From VXPQ01 sp965232485 (GTDB taxonomy: Bacteria; Bacteroidota; Rhodothermia; Rhodothermales; VXPQ01), in contig OZ246975.1 in NCBI GenBank assembly GCA_965232485.1, positions 1,612,001 through 1,676,000 of the forward strand: 64,000 nucleotides of DNA. The letters are read 5' to 3'. Of the stretch, positions 1 through 11,956 are shown in pieces; the stretch's first letter is position 1; each line of letters starts with the position of its first letter. Under the pieces are notes generated by a model. That model saw nothing but the letters and a program-made list of their open reading frames with translations. It ran no database searches and had not been told where the DNA came from. Both the position numbers and the translations under genes were made by a program.

Positions 1-10
1 TGCAAGTCGC

Positions 11-862
11 ATGTCTTATCTGAAATCGATTGTTAGGGAAGAATCAATGATACGGGCACAAGCGGCGTATATCATCCCCTCGCCGATACCAACTTTCGAC
101 GGGCTCGTCTCCGCCATACAGGCTATTGCGGAAGGGAAAAAGGGAAACCGGCAACAAGAAGCTGCAAGGTATGTGAGGAGAATAGCAGAAACGGATCCGA
201 CACAGATAGGAGATACGCTACGTACTGCAATCATAAGAGCATTCCGCTATCTGCATATAGAGGCCCAACAAAAAGAAGAAACGGTTTGGGAAAAAAGATA
301 CAGCCCTTTGCGATACCCTCTTGGCGCGGCCCTCGATCAACTGAAAGACCCGGATATCGTCGAGATGTTTGTGGAAATGGAAGCGTATGGAACATGTGGC
401 AGCGGGCGCCAATTCATTTTCTACGAATTCCCTGACCAAAGTGCGCCATTGCTTACCGAGGCCATTTTCCGATCGACAACACGGCCCGAAAAAATGTTCG
501 ATGGCCTGCATGTTTTGACCAACATGATAGCAGGATATAAATCGGGAAGATTACGTCTTACACAGGAAAATAGAGCCCTTCTGAGCGCCGCAAGCCGGCG
601 TTTCCTGGAGGGAGATTTGCTTCCCTCCTTGCCAATTTCGGAAGGCATCGATTCCTTCAACCGTGAGACTATTCTGTATCCTGCCCTTCTGTTTGCAGTT
701 ACGCTGGATGAACCGGAATTGATAGACATTGTACAGGAATTGGCGACGAACCCGGATAAGGTAATTGCTCTGGGCATTCCCGATGAACGGGTGAAATATG
801 TTCAAGAGGATTCCAAAAGACTATTGAATTGGCGCCCCTATATGGGCGGCGGCGACTGTTAG
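11..862 (+). CDS. Unrecognised protein, paralogue of the C-terminal half of the next gene; possibly 5'-truncated
   Basis: I do not recognise the family. The 283-residue product aligns along its whole length with the C-terminal half of the following gene (894-3221). Shared landmarks are a QIGDTLRTA / QIGDSLRTV helix, LLTEAIF, RRFL/QRFL, LDEPELIDIV / LDDPDLIEIV and the terminus RRLLNWRPYMG. It is largely helical and HEAT-like in character. There is no signal peptide, unlike the neighbour. The frame is open to the window edge, so the gene may continue upstream. A later ATG at 47, preceded by AGGGAAGAA, is an alternative start. It may be a free-standing domain or the remnant of a longer duplicated gene. 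Confidence 0.6.
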   Translation: MSYLKSIVREESMIRAQAAYIIPSPIPTFDGLVSAIQAIAEGKKGNRQQEAARYVRRIAETDPTQIGDTLRTAIIRAFRYLHIEAQQKEETVWEKRYSPLRYPLGAALDQLKDPDIVEMFVEMEAYGTCGSGRQFIFYEFPDQSAPLLTEAIFRSTTRPEKMFDGLHVLTNMIAGYKSGRLRLTQENRALLSAASRRFLEGDLLPSLPISEGIDSFNRETILYPALLFAVTLDEPELIDIVQELATNPDKVIALGIPDERVKYVQEDSKRLLNWRPYMGGGDC

Positions 863-893
863 GCAAAGCGATTTCTCTAATTCCCCTTGCACC

Positions 894-3221
894 ATGCAGC
901 GCATCCCAACTCTCATAGTCATTACAACGCTTGCCGCCACGCTCTTGCTGACGACCTGTTCGTCCGAAGCGCTTGCACAGGATTCCAATGTGGCGGCCTC
1001 TTCAAACACAGAAACATCCGCCGCGCCGGATTGCCCCGAACATGATCCGGCTGCTTCCGCACTGCCTCCCCAGGAGGAATTGGCGCGGGATATTCGCACC
1101 ATCGTGACGGACGTAAAATCTCCCATACAACAAGAAGCGCTTGCACAGGCAGCCCGCATCGCACCGGGACACATGAACGACGCCTTGCGCGAGGTACTCG
1201 TCGATGCGGCTGCGTTTGTCAACTATTTGCGGTCGTTAAGAAGAGAAACCGGCGATCCGCGGCTGGGCAGTCTTTCCCGCCTTCTGGCCTGCGCCCTGCA
1301 ACCCCACTTTTCCCAGAAAGAACTGACGGCGGACATTCTTTCCATTATTTCCTTTGATGAGCAAGGCCACTATCTGCCCGGAAACAGCGCGCGGCAAACC
1401 ACAGCGGCCTGGCTGGCCACGCACATACCTTCCGGGGAGATGGAAGAAGCATTGCAACGCGCCGTGACCAGGGGAATGCTGGGCATCGGGTCCGACTATT
1501 ATCCCATGCACACGGCCTGGTATCTTTTGTCCGAAGCGTTATCGAAACAATACGCTGAGCATTCCGATGCGGACCTTGCAGCGAAAATCCGTTCGGTTCA
1601 AGCAGGGGGAAAAGACATATATGCACCGCTTGCAGCAATACACGGGGCTGGCCGATGGGTTCATCCAGGGTTTGGCGACATCGGTGACCCTGAAAACATT
1701 GGTCCCGAGGCATGGACAGCCATGATAGAGACCCTGACCTGGTTGAATGAAAAAATAAATGAACGCGCCTGGTTGCTCGAACGCTTTGAGGCTGAGGACG
1801 ATGAGGAAGGCAAAAAGGCTCTGGAGATGAGCGAGCGAGATCAATGGCGTAGCAGAAGAATATTTCATTCGATGCTGGCAGATGCCGTTGCGAGCCTTGC
1901 AACGCCCGAAGCTATCGAAGCGCTGGCAAACGCAGGGGAGTTCCACTTTTCGTTCACACGTATGGGCAACCGTAGCGTTGTCCCGATTGTCGACGTGCTT
2001 TCCGGGGAGCGACTGTATACCCGGCAGGCACAGGCCCGTCTGGCCTCCTTGACCGATATCGTTCGCTATACGCCATTAATGGAGGAAACAGAACCTCTTT
2101 CCCCTGACCACAGAGACCTGATCGTTCGTACGGCGCGCCGTTTTCTTGACAGGGAGGGGTTGAAAGATTTTCAGGGACTGCATATACGGGGAGTTTTGTC
2201 CAGCGCTGTGGATCTCGCGCTTGCATTGGACGAGCCGGACCTGATGCAGATCGTAGAAACATTGGCTTCGAACCGTGAGGAGGCGATTGTTCGGGGCGTT
2301 ACCCCCGGAGGGGTGGAATATTTTCAGGAGAGTATCCAATACGGGCTGCAAGCTCGGCAGCGTAGAAAAGAATTTCAGGACCCGTTTAGCGAGCCGGAAT
2401 TACCGCAGGACGAACTTGTTGCTGCGATACGGGCCATCATGGAAGGAGAAGAGGAAGAAACCCAATTCAGGGCGCTCCGAAAGGTAGCGCGCATGGAGCC
2501 GGAACAAATAGGGGATTCCTTGCGCACTGTTCTGAAAAAGGCATTCTTGTACAAGTATGACGCGGCGATGCAGCGGAAAGAAGCGGGAGCGGATTTTAAT
2601 TTTTATGATTCTTATACCGAAAGTTATCATGAAGATGAAGTCATAATGTATCCGCTTGAAGATGCTGTCCAGCAACTGCGAGACCCGAGTCTCGTTAAAT
2701 TCTTTGTGCGCATCGGCCGATACGGGGTATGCGGCAACGAGCCGGGAATGCCTTTTGATTCCGATGGAATATTCAGCCAGTTTCCCGATACAAGCGCGGT
2801 GCTGCTCACCGAAGCGATTTTTACGCCGACGACGCCGTTCAGAAAAATGGAAGATGGTCTGGTTCTTCTATCGGAATTGGCGGTTTCTCATAAAATGGAG
2901 CGCCTGCCCTTTTCGCGCGAAAGCAGCGCATTGCTGATCGCAACCGGGCAGCGTTTCCTAAAGGAAGATTTCCTATCCTCCCTGCCGATGCAGGACACCA
3001 CCGGCGCATATCCGGTTAGCCGTTCAGGGGTTTTGCGTGGGGCCATTTTACTCGCCGTCGCGCTGGACGACCCGGACCTCATAGAGATCGTAGAAGCCCT
3101 GGCGACAGATCCCGACAAGGTGACCGCCCTCGGCATTCCCGGTGAAGAAACGAAAAATACCCAAGAGACTGCCAGAAGACTATTGAATTGGCGCCCCTAT
3201 ATGGGCATTTCCGATTGTTAG
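894..3221 (+). CDS. Exported protein with two diverged copies of an unrecognised helical repeat module
   Basis: The 775-residue protein opens with a clear signal peptide: a hydrophobic stretch around residues 5-22, then LLTTCSS and ALAQD. Cleavage after ALA is likely, and lipidation at the Cys is less likely because the lipobox is poor. The mature part has two related halves. Each begins with an acidic LARDIRTIV / LVAAIRAIM helix and ends with an LALDEPDLMQIV / VALDDPDLIEIV helix. The second half matches the gene at 11-862. Function is unknown; I infer a periplasmic or surface helical-repeat scaffold. A 6-bp GC hairpin (3225-3240) follows the stop but has no T-run, so termination there is unproven. 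Confidence 0.7.
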   Translation: MQRIPTLIVITTLAATLLLTTCSSEALAQDSNVAASSNTETSAAPDCPEHDPAASALPPQEELARDIRTIVTDVKSPIQQEALAQAARIAPGHMNDALREVLVDAAAFVNYLRSLRRETGDPRLGSLSRLLACALQPHFSQKELTADILSIISFDEQGHYLPGNSARQTTAAWLATHIPSGEMEEALQRAVTRGMLGIGSDYYPMHTAWYLLSEALSKQYAEHSDADLAAKIRSVQAGGKDIYAPLAAIHGAGRWVHPGFGDIGDPENIGPEAWTAMIETLTWLNEKINERAWLLERFEAEDDEEGKKALEMSERDQWRSRRIFHSMLADAVASLATPEAIEALANAGEFHFSFTRMGNRSVVPIVDVLSGERLYTRQAQARLASLTDIVRYTPLMEETEPLSPDHRDLIVRTARRFLDREGLKDFQGLHIRGVLSSAVDLALALDEPDLMQIVETLASNREEAIVRGVTPGGVEYFQESIQYGLQARQRRKEFQDPFSEPELPQDELVAAIRAIMEGEEEETQFRALRKVARMEPEQIGDSLRTVLKKAFLYKYDAAMQRKEAGADFNFYDSYTESYHEDEVIMYPLEDAVQQLRDPSLVKFFVRIGRYGVCGNEPGMPFDSDGIFSQFPDTSAVLLTEAIFTPTTPFRKMEDGLVLLSELAVSHKMERLPFSRESSALLIATGQRFLKEDFLSSLPMQDTTGAYPVSRSGVLRGAILLAVALDDPDLIEIVEALATDPDKVTALGIPGEETKNTQETARRLLNWRPYMGISDC

Positions 3222-3307
3222 AGCAGGCGCCTTTGCGCCTACTCAAGGAACTATCGGGCTGGCGTCATGCCAAAACGCTTCTGGATGAGCCGAGACTGAA
3301 GAGGTAC

Positions 3308-3346
3308 TACCCCTCCCTCACCGCCATGCGCTCGCTCGCCGCTTCC
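3308..3346. repeat. Distal copy of the ABC-F gene 3' end (39-bp direct repeat)
   Basis: These 39 bases match 5852-5890, the 3' end of the ABC-F gene, with one mismatch. On the minus strand the copy still reads M-A-V-R-E-G followed by TAG, where the intact gene has TAA; the mismatch is synonymous (GTG for GTA). The two copies bracket the restriction-modification pair exactly, as expected for insertion with a long target duplication or integration at a gene 3' end. Confidence 0.75.
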
Positions 3347-3361
3347 ATACTCTTCCAACCC

Positions 3362-4330
3362 TCATCCACTACGATACGGCATTTCCAGCAACCGCAAGGT
3401 ATGATGGAATATCTCGTTTACGAACTGCGTCCATTCGCGTTCAAGATGTAATATTTCTGCAAGAAGGAAGACTTTTTCAATGTGCATGTTATTGAGTTGA
3501 TTGCGCATTTCGTTCGTCACCACGCCCGCGATCAGAAAATTCCTTGTTCTTGCGGACGTTCGGTCAAAAGATTTCTTGACGGCGCCAAGTCGTTCCAGCG
3601 CTCCGGCCGGATCGGTGCCGCCCTTCACCTCGATCGTTGCGATTTCTTTCCAGGAACCGTCCGGCATTTCTTGTTCAAAGCGGATGTCCGGCTCGGAAGC
3701 ATATACCATTCTCAGGGAGTTTCCGGCGCCTAGGTACCATGCCGTGCGCGCCTCGTTGGGCTGGCAGGCAATTCCCGACTGCCCCTCAAGCCATACCGCG
3801 ATTTTGTCTTTGATCGACTGTTCCGCTTCCTGACCGATGATATTTCTCAATGTCCCATCCAGAGTAATGCCAATAGTCGCAAGAATGTTGCGATAGCCAT
3901 TTTCGAGCGTCCAGTCAGTAGAACCCGTAATTATGGAAGATATGATAGCATTGTACAGACGGGCGACCCGGAGCGCCTTTTCTTCCGTAACTCGTACGGC
4001 GTCGGGTTCCTTTTCCCAGCGATCTATCGAACTGACAATATTGCCGACTCGCTTGCGGGAAAGCGTGGCGATCCCCCGATAATGCAAGGATGCATCCGGA
4101 TGTATGCAAAGCAAGTCAGGGTGCGCGAAAACAAGCCTGGGCATGGCATCCGTTTCCTCGATATGTCGCCATGCTTCCCTGTCGATCCCGAACCGTTCCG
4201 GTTTTTCCCATGAAAGAAGCCCCGTATATCCGAGTATCTTGTTGCGAACCGTTTCGTCCGTCCGGGCGCGAATCTTGTCCGAAATAATCCGTGCGCGTTG
4301 ACGCGCAGCCTCCAGTTTATTCGGGTCCAT
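3362..4330 (-). CDS. XcyI-like type II restriction endonuclease
   Basis: The 322-residue protein resembles the XcyI/Cfr9I restriction endonuclease family (known members cut CCCGGG). A PD...ExK nuclease signature is visible: PD at residues 214-215 in SEPDIRFEQ, and E-V-K at 234-236 in IEVKGGTDPAGALERLG. The length fits the family (about 330). The ATG directly follows the TAA of the methyltransferase gene, so the two are one M-then-R operon, the usual order for protecting host DNA first. Family assignment rests on motif memory; the recognition sequence cannot be read from the sequence and CCCGGG is only an inference. Confidence 0.7.
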   Translation of the reverse strand: MDPNKLEAARQRARIISDKIRARTDETVRNKILGYTGLLSWEKPERFGIDREAWRHIEETDAMPRLVFAHPDLLCIHPDASLHYRGIATLSRKRVGNIVSSIDRWEKEPDAVRVTEEKALRVARLYNAIISSIITGSTDWTLENGYRNILATIGITLDGTLRNIIGQEAEQSIKDKIAVWLEGQSGIACQPNEARTAWYLGAGNSLRMVYASEPDIRFEQEMPDGSWKEIATIEVKGGTDPAGALERLGAVKKSFDRTSARTRNFLIAGVVTNEMRNQLNNMHIEKVFLLAEILHLEREWTQFVNEIFHHTLRLLEMPYRSG

Positions 4331-5833
4331 TTACGTTCGCTGCCAGTGATACACGCATTTGCGGATTTCCTGCCGACCGAATCGCCCCATCTGCTGGCTG
4401 GAATTTCCCTTTCCCCGGGGCAGAGCCCAAATAGTATTGCAACGAAAACCTGACTGTTCCGCAAAATCGGAAAGGATCAGATCCACAGGAGCCTCTTCGC
4501 CATGATAACGTACGTTGTCGTTGACCATGAAAACATGGCCGCCGGGCGCCACCACACGGGCAAGTTCCGCAATAACGACCGCCATTTCCGTGAAATAGTG
4601 CAGAAGCAGACCGATAACGTTGCGATTGCCGAGTTCGTCGGCGTGCGCGCGAAGAATGGTCAGGACCTCCGCCAACGCGGCATTGGCGTCCACCATCTCA
4701 AAGACGCGAGACAACGAGTCGGATACCCCATATATCTTTGAAAGCTCGTCTCGCTTGGATCGGTTCTCGACGGTCGCAGACAACAAAGCCTGTCGGAGCG
4801 CCTTGAACGCCTGTTCGTCGTACCCCAGAAACGCCAGTTCAAGCGCGTACGTGCGGGTATAGTCGTACCGGTTCGCATAAGGCGGCGACGTGATGACTGT
4901 ATCGAACGATCCCCCCTCGATATTTCTCAATTCCGTCAGGCAGGAACCCCCGATCAACTCCGGCGGCGGACCGCCGTAAGTACGCTTGACAGCCGGGATA
5001 TCCGCGATGATCTGATCCAGGCGGCGTTTCAGCGCGGATCCGAACGTCGGCAACGGGCCCTTGTCGAGTCGGGTGCTGTTCGTTCGACCGGAACGAGGAT
5101 CCCACCGAAGATACTGGCCGTCTTTTCGGGTGTAGCTGACCTCTTCGATAACCGTCATGCAAGCGAATTCCAGAACAGTCGCCAGAAACGTATCGGACAA
5201 TCCGGCAAGGAATGTCCGGGCTCTGGCGATCTCTTCCTCGGCCTGCTGCGAAAAAGCCCCTCTCGTGATGCGAACGTGCGAAAAACGGCGCTTCTCGTCC
5301 GCTTCGCCGGACGCTATGTGGCGCAGCAATCTTGTGGAGGCGTCCGTCAACGTTCCGGAGGAAAGTCCGTTGGCAACGGCGGAGATAGCGCCCGCAGCCA
5401 GATTCCCGATGGGCATGATCTCGATACCGGTAGCGCTCTTACCCATGCGGCTGGCCGTCAACGCGGTAGTGCCGATGCCGGAAAAGGGATCGAGCACACG
5501 GTCCCCGCCGCCAATATTCAACAGGCGCTCGACGAGTCGCGTGGAAAACCCTTCCTTGTATTTCATCCAGCGAAAGCCCGGAGCGCTTTTGTTGCCTTGA
5601 TAGGAGACAAGGCGCCGGGTCAGGTCGTAATCAATGCGGATCCGGCTTGCAAAGCGGGCAAGCAGTTCGTTGCGCGCGGAGATCGACCCGCCATTCGGCG
5701 ACAGCGCAGGCCGGAAAGCAGGTTTTGCCGCGAGAGGCAACGTGGTCTGGATCACTTTTTTAGACCCTTTGAAGTGACGGTGAGCTTCGGATAAGGGTAC
5801 GACAGCGATAGGCATTGGTTCGCCGCGCGACAT
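4331..5833 (-). CDS. DNA (N4-cytosine-type) methyltransferase of the XcyI-like system
   Basis: This is an S-adenosylmethionine-dependent DNA methyltransferase. Motif I (DPFSGIGTT) lies near residue 115 and the catalytic motif IV (TSPPY) near residue 315; TSPPY is typical of N4-cytosine enzymes, fitting a Cfr9I/XcyI-type partner. The frame is open far into the upstream ABC-F gene, but that part is a shadow. I choose the ATG at 5833 (M-S-R-G-E-P), 17 bases past the ABC-F stop, which gives 500 residues; an ATG at 5815 is also possible. It overlaps nothing and abuts the endonuclease gene. It should methylate the host copies of the cognate site. Confidence 0.8.
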   Translation of the reverse strand: MSRGEPMPIAVVPLSEAHRHFKGSKKVIQTTLPLAAKPAFRPALSPNGGSISARNELLARFASRIRIDYDLTRRLVSYQGNKSAPGFRWMKYKEGFSTRLVERLLNIGGGDRVLDPFSGIGTTALTASRMGKSATGIEIMPIGNLAAGAISAVANGLSSGTLTDASTRLLRHIASGEADEKRRFSHVRITRGAFSQQAEEEIARARTFLAGLSDTFLATVLEFACMTVIEEVSYTRKDGQYLRWDPRSGRTNSTRLDKGPLPTFGSALKRRLDQIIADIPAVKRTYGGPPPELIGGSCLTELRNIEGGSFDTVITSPPYANRYDYTRTYALELAFLGYDEQAFKALRQALLSATVENRSKRDELSKIYGVSDSLSRVFEMVDANAALAEVLTILRAHADELGNRNVIGLLLHYFTEMAVVIAELARVVAPGGHVFMVNDNVRYHGEEAPVDLILSDFAEQSGFRCNTIWALPRGKGNSSQQMGRFGRQEIRKCVYHWQRT

Positions 5834-5850
5834 CGGAAAAAACTTCTTTT

Positions 5851-7899
<2,049 letters not shown>

Positions 7900-8077
7900 A
7901 AGAATCTGCTCTCGGATTCCTTGTCCGTACAGGAAGTCATCGAGAAGGAGCGCATACGAACCCACTGTTTTTACGAAAGATTCGCCAGCGAAGTTACGCG
8001 GAACGGAAATGTGCGGCGAACGCCGGGAGAATACATAGCATGGGCGCATTCGTCTCCTTCGACTGTCAGGTTCGCCG

Positions 8078-9613
8078 TCAGCGGATGCGAAACCGCTCCA
8101 TGACGAGGTACCGCCTGGTTCGCAGGCACCGGGCAAGGAGTCTCGTCAGCCATGGCTGGAAACACAGACCCGCCAGACCCAGCGTACCCAGAGTCAGGCC
8201 GGCCCATAGGCCGGATACAGCCAGCGTAAAAACAAGGGGCACGCCACAAAATATCGCCATAAGCATAAGCACGCATGATTGTGGATTGACAGCGGATATT
8301 TGTATCAGTGCGCCGAATTCAAACATTCCGGCATTCGGATTACGAGGTACGGGAAGAAATAAAATGATCGGTAGAAACATGATAAAATTACAGATTCCCA
8401 TTCCGTACAAAATACTACCCATTACGAAAACCCAGTCGAAATAAATCGCTCCATCAAGTATTACATTGAAAATTATTGTAGCTACTATATAGATCGATAT
8501 TATTAATAATGTCCACCTTTGAGACATGAGAATCATTGTCTTTAATAATACAACTTCAGATATCGCCCTCGATTGTAAACCATCGTAAGAATAACTTCTC
8601 CAATCAAAGCAGTAGCTAATATACAATTGCGTGAAACCTGTTAATACTATAAGAATCACGGAAAACGTTTTTACTATTTTTTGCATATCATCTACTTCCG
8701 TGCTTAAACCAACCATCATAAGAGCAAAAAAAGATACCTGTATTATTACCATCGTCATCATCGACCGGGGTTGTCGATTTCTGAGAATAAGCTTCCATTC
8801 GCAGGATAGCAGTTCGGCCGTCAGGGTGCGGGGCCTGCTTCTTCTGCGGGGCGCCCTTCTTTTACCTCTAAAAAGGCGCGGCGCTACCGAATGGTCTATG
8901 TACAGGCTCCGGCTTATCCTCTTCGTGGACCCGTAAAACAGGCAGCCCGCCAAGCCTGCCAGAAGTATCGACGGCCAGACAGCCCCGCTTGCGGCCGCAT
9001 CGAAAAGATTGGCGGAAGCTCCGGACAGGATCCGGACATCGTGCCCCCATTCGAGTACCGCCAACACCGAAACGCAAAGCAATACGCCCAGCACTGGCAG
9101 GTATTTCTCTCCCCGCCATGAACGAAGAATATTCGCCGCAAGGTGCATGCATACGCACAGCAGGCACAGGACCAGTAGCCAGTCCCAGGCAAAAGCGATA
9201 TCCCGGAGATAAAAGTTTTTGACCCAAAACCCTGCAATGAACGCCAGCATGAACAGGTTGAACTTGCCGAATAGCATAACAATCTGGTGAAACACAGCAA
9301 GTGTTCGCCGTGGCGTCGGAGTAATCAGGTAAGGAAAAAGCGGTACATATATCTTGCGCCTGAGAAGCAAACCATCGAAAAGGCCCCATGCGATAAGAAC
9401 AGGGAGTATCGCCGGGTTCACGGCGGCGAGCAAATCGACGGAATGGTCGATGTCCAGATATCGGACGGCAGAAAAGCCTATAAAAAAGGCATACAGAAAA
9501 ACAGGAACCCAGAAACATAGGACGAAAAGCAGACTGCCCCCAAGAATCCACGTCCCGAACGGAGAGCGCAAGGTCCGTTTCAGATAATTCGAGGCAAGCG
9601 AGTGGATCAGCAT
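8078..9613 (-). CDS. DUF5687-family ABC transporter permease
   Basis: The 511-residue protein has about a dozen hydrophobic segments and a central basic stretch (FRGKRRAPRRRSRPR), and ends in RRYLVMERFRIR. It matches the DUF5687 permeases of Bacteroidota. Start at M-L-I-H-S-L-A-S-N-Y-L-K (9613) is chosen because the paralogue at 18978-20462 begins MLIRSLASNYLK; earlier codons belong to an hsdR remnant region. An ATPase partner is not adjacent; the nearest candidate is at 18165-18875. It is one of four family members in this window, of which two are intact. Confidence 0.75.
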   Translation of the reverse strand: MLIHSLASNYLKRTLRSPFGTWILGGSLLFVLCFWVPVFLYAFFIGFSAVRYLDIDHSVDLLAAVNPAILPVLIAWGLFDGLLLRRKIYVPLFPYLITPTPRRTLAVFHQIVMLFGKFNLFMLAFIAGFWVKNFYLRDIAFAWDWLLVLCLLCVCMHLAANILRSWRGEKYLPVLGVLLCVSVLAVLEWGHDVRILSGASANLFDAAASGAVWPSILLAGLAGCLFYGSTKRISRSLYIDHSVAPRLFRGKRRAPRRRSRPRTLTAELLSCEWKLILRNRQPRSMMTMVIIQVSFFALMMVGLSTEVDDMQKIVKTFSVILIVLTGFTQLYISYCFDWRSYSYDGLQSRAISEVVLLKTMILMSQRWTLLIISIYIVATIIFNVILDGAIYFDWVFVMGSILYGMGICNFIMFLPIILFLPVPRNPNAGMFEFGALIQISAVNPQSCVLMLMAIFCGVPLVFTLAVSGLWAGLTLGTLGLAGLCFQPWLTRLLARCLRTRRYLVMERFRIR

Positions 9614-9626
9614 GGAATGGGCAGAT

Positions 9627-9776
9627 TCAGACAAGGCTGCAAGGTAAGGAAGATAAGAAACGAGGAGCGTCGATAACCTCCCGGCCCAAGCCCGCAAGCT
9701 GGTCGAGCAGCGGCTTCTCGACGTGGTTGCGTTCATCCAGCTTGACATGCTTCGGCGTTTTGCCTGGGGAGCTCAT
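9627..9776 (-). pseudogene. hsdR: 5' remnant of a type I restriction hsdR gene
   Basis: A 49-codon frame starts with ATG overlapping the TGA of the upstream DUF262 gene (ATGA), i.e. it was translationally coupled. It reads M-S-S-P-G-K-T-P-K-H-V-K-L-D-E-R-N-H-V-E and then K-P-L-L-D-Q-L-A-G-L-G, typical of HsdR N-termini. It runs into unrelated sequence after about 37 codons and stops. The rest of hsdR is absent, so this is a deletion scar next to the DUF5687 gene. Identification is from remembered HsdR starts. Confidence 0.6.
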
Positions 9777-11860
9777 TCTGAATCTTCTCCATCTGGCTCT
9801 TCGCCATCGACGCTTCCGATAAACAGCAGCTTCTCCCGTGCCTGATCATTTGGGAAACGGATTTTCCAACGCTTCTCCATGAATCTCAGCAACCGCATGC
9901 CTCGCTCCCGAATCTCATCGGGTCCCCAATCTTCGTAACGGGAGACTTCGATTTCCGAGTGCGATCCGTCTGCATAACCGTTGCGGAGCTTACTGCCATC
10001 GCGGTTCTCCTTGGGTGCCTTCTTTTCGGCGAAGGCGTCGTTCTTCAGCGAAGAGTTGATCGCGGAAGAGAGGAGCAACAGGTTTCCGAGGCTATTGCAG
10101 TACGCCGCCCTCTTGTGCCTGCGGATACTCTTGAAGGCCGGCTTCCACGGCGCCGTCTCGGATTGCGGATAGATGTGCTCAATGGAGATTCTGTCTCTCC
10201 GCGTCTTGAGCAGATCCGCCCAATCGAGCTTCTTCTGGCGACTGCTGGACAGCAGCTCCAACTCGTACTCGTAGAGGAAATACCGCAAGCCGGACCAGTC
10301 GCAGTAGCCCCGACCGTTCTCGAACTTCCTCTGAAGCAACAGATAGAAGTCCGCGAACTTGAAGATCACCCGGTGCCGAAGTCGCTCCTTCAGTTCTGCC
10401 AAATCCATGCCGCCACGGTCGATCGCACGAACGGCGTTGCTGAACTCCGAGCTGCGATAATTCGAGCGGGCTTGGGTCAGCCGGAACACGACGAAGACAA
10501 ACCGTTCGATCTCCCTGAAGGCATCGATACGCTGGCTGGGGTCATCGAACCTCTTCAGAATCGCCATGAGCAACGGGCGAAAATACGCCATGCCCAGCCG
10601 ATTCAGGCGTTGAATCCATTCAATTTCTGTCAATGTCAAATCGTCCGACATTTCAGGGTAGAACGTGCGGAACCAGTGAACCGAAGACGCCTCAAGGCTC
10701 TTGACGTAGTCTCGAATCTCTTTCGGCCGCAACTCAGCTGCCATCATCGGCACGCTGCTTTCGACCTCGTCCAATCCGTTCTCGTCGTCCACTTCCAGGT
10801 CCGCGTCAGATGTCTGCTCCTCGGCTTCCTCCAAGTCCACCGGATGAACGATCTTGCGATGAACACGCTGCGGTTTGAACTGCTCGTCCAGCAGAAACTT
10901 GATATAGTCTCGCGCCGTCTGCCGAGAGTACTTGAAATACATCATCCAATGAGCCCGCAGAAAGTGGTCGTCGTTCAGCGGCTTCGACTTGTTGCGCCCC
11001 AACTGGAAGTAAACCTCCTTCCAAGCGTTATTGATTAAGTCACGGAGATCTTTGCGCTCCGCACGATCCAATTCCGCATCGGTATAGAGGGTCGTCAGGT
11101 AGATCAAACGATTCTTGAGCAATTCCAGATCTGAAAGCGTCTTCCCGCGGTTGTTCATCGTTTCGAAGGCGACGAATACGTCGAACTCGTCCTTGATGAT
11201 GTACTCGTTGAACAAGAACCGTTTGGTCAGCGTGCGGTACATGCCTTTGAGCCCTGAAATCCCTTCTTTTTCGTGCCAGGCTCGCAGTCGCTCTTTGAAG
11301 TAGCGCTTCCCATTGCTGAGGTTGAGCGTATAGAACGTCTCGGACACCGTGCCACCCTCCTCGCCCAGAATCCGATACCGCATGTACGCGTCACTAGGGT
11401 TGTCCGTGTAGCCGAACTTGTAAGTGCGAAAGGCCTTCCCAGGCGGCTTCACTTTGAACAGAAACTTGCATTCAACGTCTGCGATGCTGAGCGTGTCTGT
11501 CAGGTAGATCGCGTCATCCGCCTGGCCCTCGTTTTCAGGCAAGCCCTGAAGCAATTCGATGAAGGCTTGCAGAAACAGTGTGAAGGTCGTCAGCCGCTGC
11601 TGTCCGTCGACGATGTGGTACAACTTATACGAATGGTCATTGACCAGCCAGAACTCCTTGTCATCCGTCTGAACAGCGTTGGACGAAATCTCTTTCAGAG
11701 TCAGCACGCCGGTATAATGGGAGCAATCGTCGGGCAGGTTGATGAGATCCTCCCAGAAGGCATCCAACTGCTTGCGTCCCCAGGCGTAACCGCGCTGGTA
11801 GTCGGGAATTCGGAACAGCTTCTCAGTGAAGAGGATATCGAGTGGTTTGGGTTCGTCCAT
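9773..11860 (-). CDS. DUF262/DUF1524 (GmrSD-like) nuclease, probable defence protein
   Basis: The 695-residue protein joins an N-terminal DUF262 domain and a C-terminal DUF1524 HNH domain. DUF262 marks are IPDYQRGYAWG (residues 18-28), VDGQQRLTT (DGQQR at 85-89) and MNNRGKTLSDLELLKN. The C-terminal nuclease marks are SIEHIYPQ and NSLGNLLLLSSAINSSLKN. GmrSD-type enzymes cleave modified phage DNA (type IV restriction), with DGQQR in the NTP-using domain. It lies between an IS element and an hsdR remnant that it overlaps by four bases, so it was carried as an extra gene inside a type I restriction operon. The target modification cannot be told from sequence. Confidence 0.8.
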   Translation of the reverse strand: MDEPKPLDILFTEKLFRIPDYQRGYAWGRKQLDAFWEDLINLPDDCSHYTGVLTLKEISSNAVQTDDKEFWLVNDHSYKLYHIVDGQQRLTTFTLFLQAFIELLQGLPENEGQADDAIYLTDTLSIADVECKFLFKVKPPGKAFRTYKFGYTDNPSDAYMRYRILGEEGGTVSETFYTLNLSNGKRYFKERLRAWHEKEGISGLKGMYRTLTKRFLFNEYIIKDEFDVFVAFETMNNRGKTLSDLELLKNRLIYLTTLYTDAELDRAERKDLRDLINNAWKEVYFQLGRNKSKPLNDDHFLRAHWMMYFKYSRQTARDYIKFLLDEQFKPQRVHRKIVHPVDLEEAEEQTSDADLEVDDENGLDEVESSVPMMAAELRPKEIRDYVKSLEASSVHWFRTFYPEMSDDLTLTEIEWIQRLNRLGMAYFRPLLMAILKRFDDPSQRIDAFREIERFVFVVFRLTQARSNYRSSEFSNAVRAIDRGGMDLAELKERLRHRVIFKFADFYLLLQRKFENGRGYCDWSGLRYFLYEYELELLSSSRQKKLDWADLLKTRRDRISIEHIYPQSETAPWKPAFKSIRRHKRAAYCNSLGNLLLLSSAINSSLKNDAFAEKKAPKENRDGSKLRNGYADGSHSEIEVSRYEDWGPDEIRERGMRLLRFMEKRWKIRFPNDQAREKLLFIGSVDGEEPDGEDSE

Positions 11861-11956
11861 CGGAATACTCGTTGACTAGTTGGGCTTGAGGGAAGAAATG
11901 GTTCGGGAAATTCGGACAGTTAGTCCGGGTCGTTTTAGGTGCAGGGCTGCGGTGGG

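Noticed and set aside
9959..11038. Plus-strand open frame of about 360 codons
   Set aside because: Antisense to the DUF262/DUF1524 gene, which has clear domain motifs; no recognisable protein on the plus strand.
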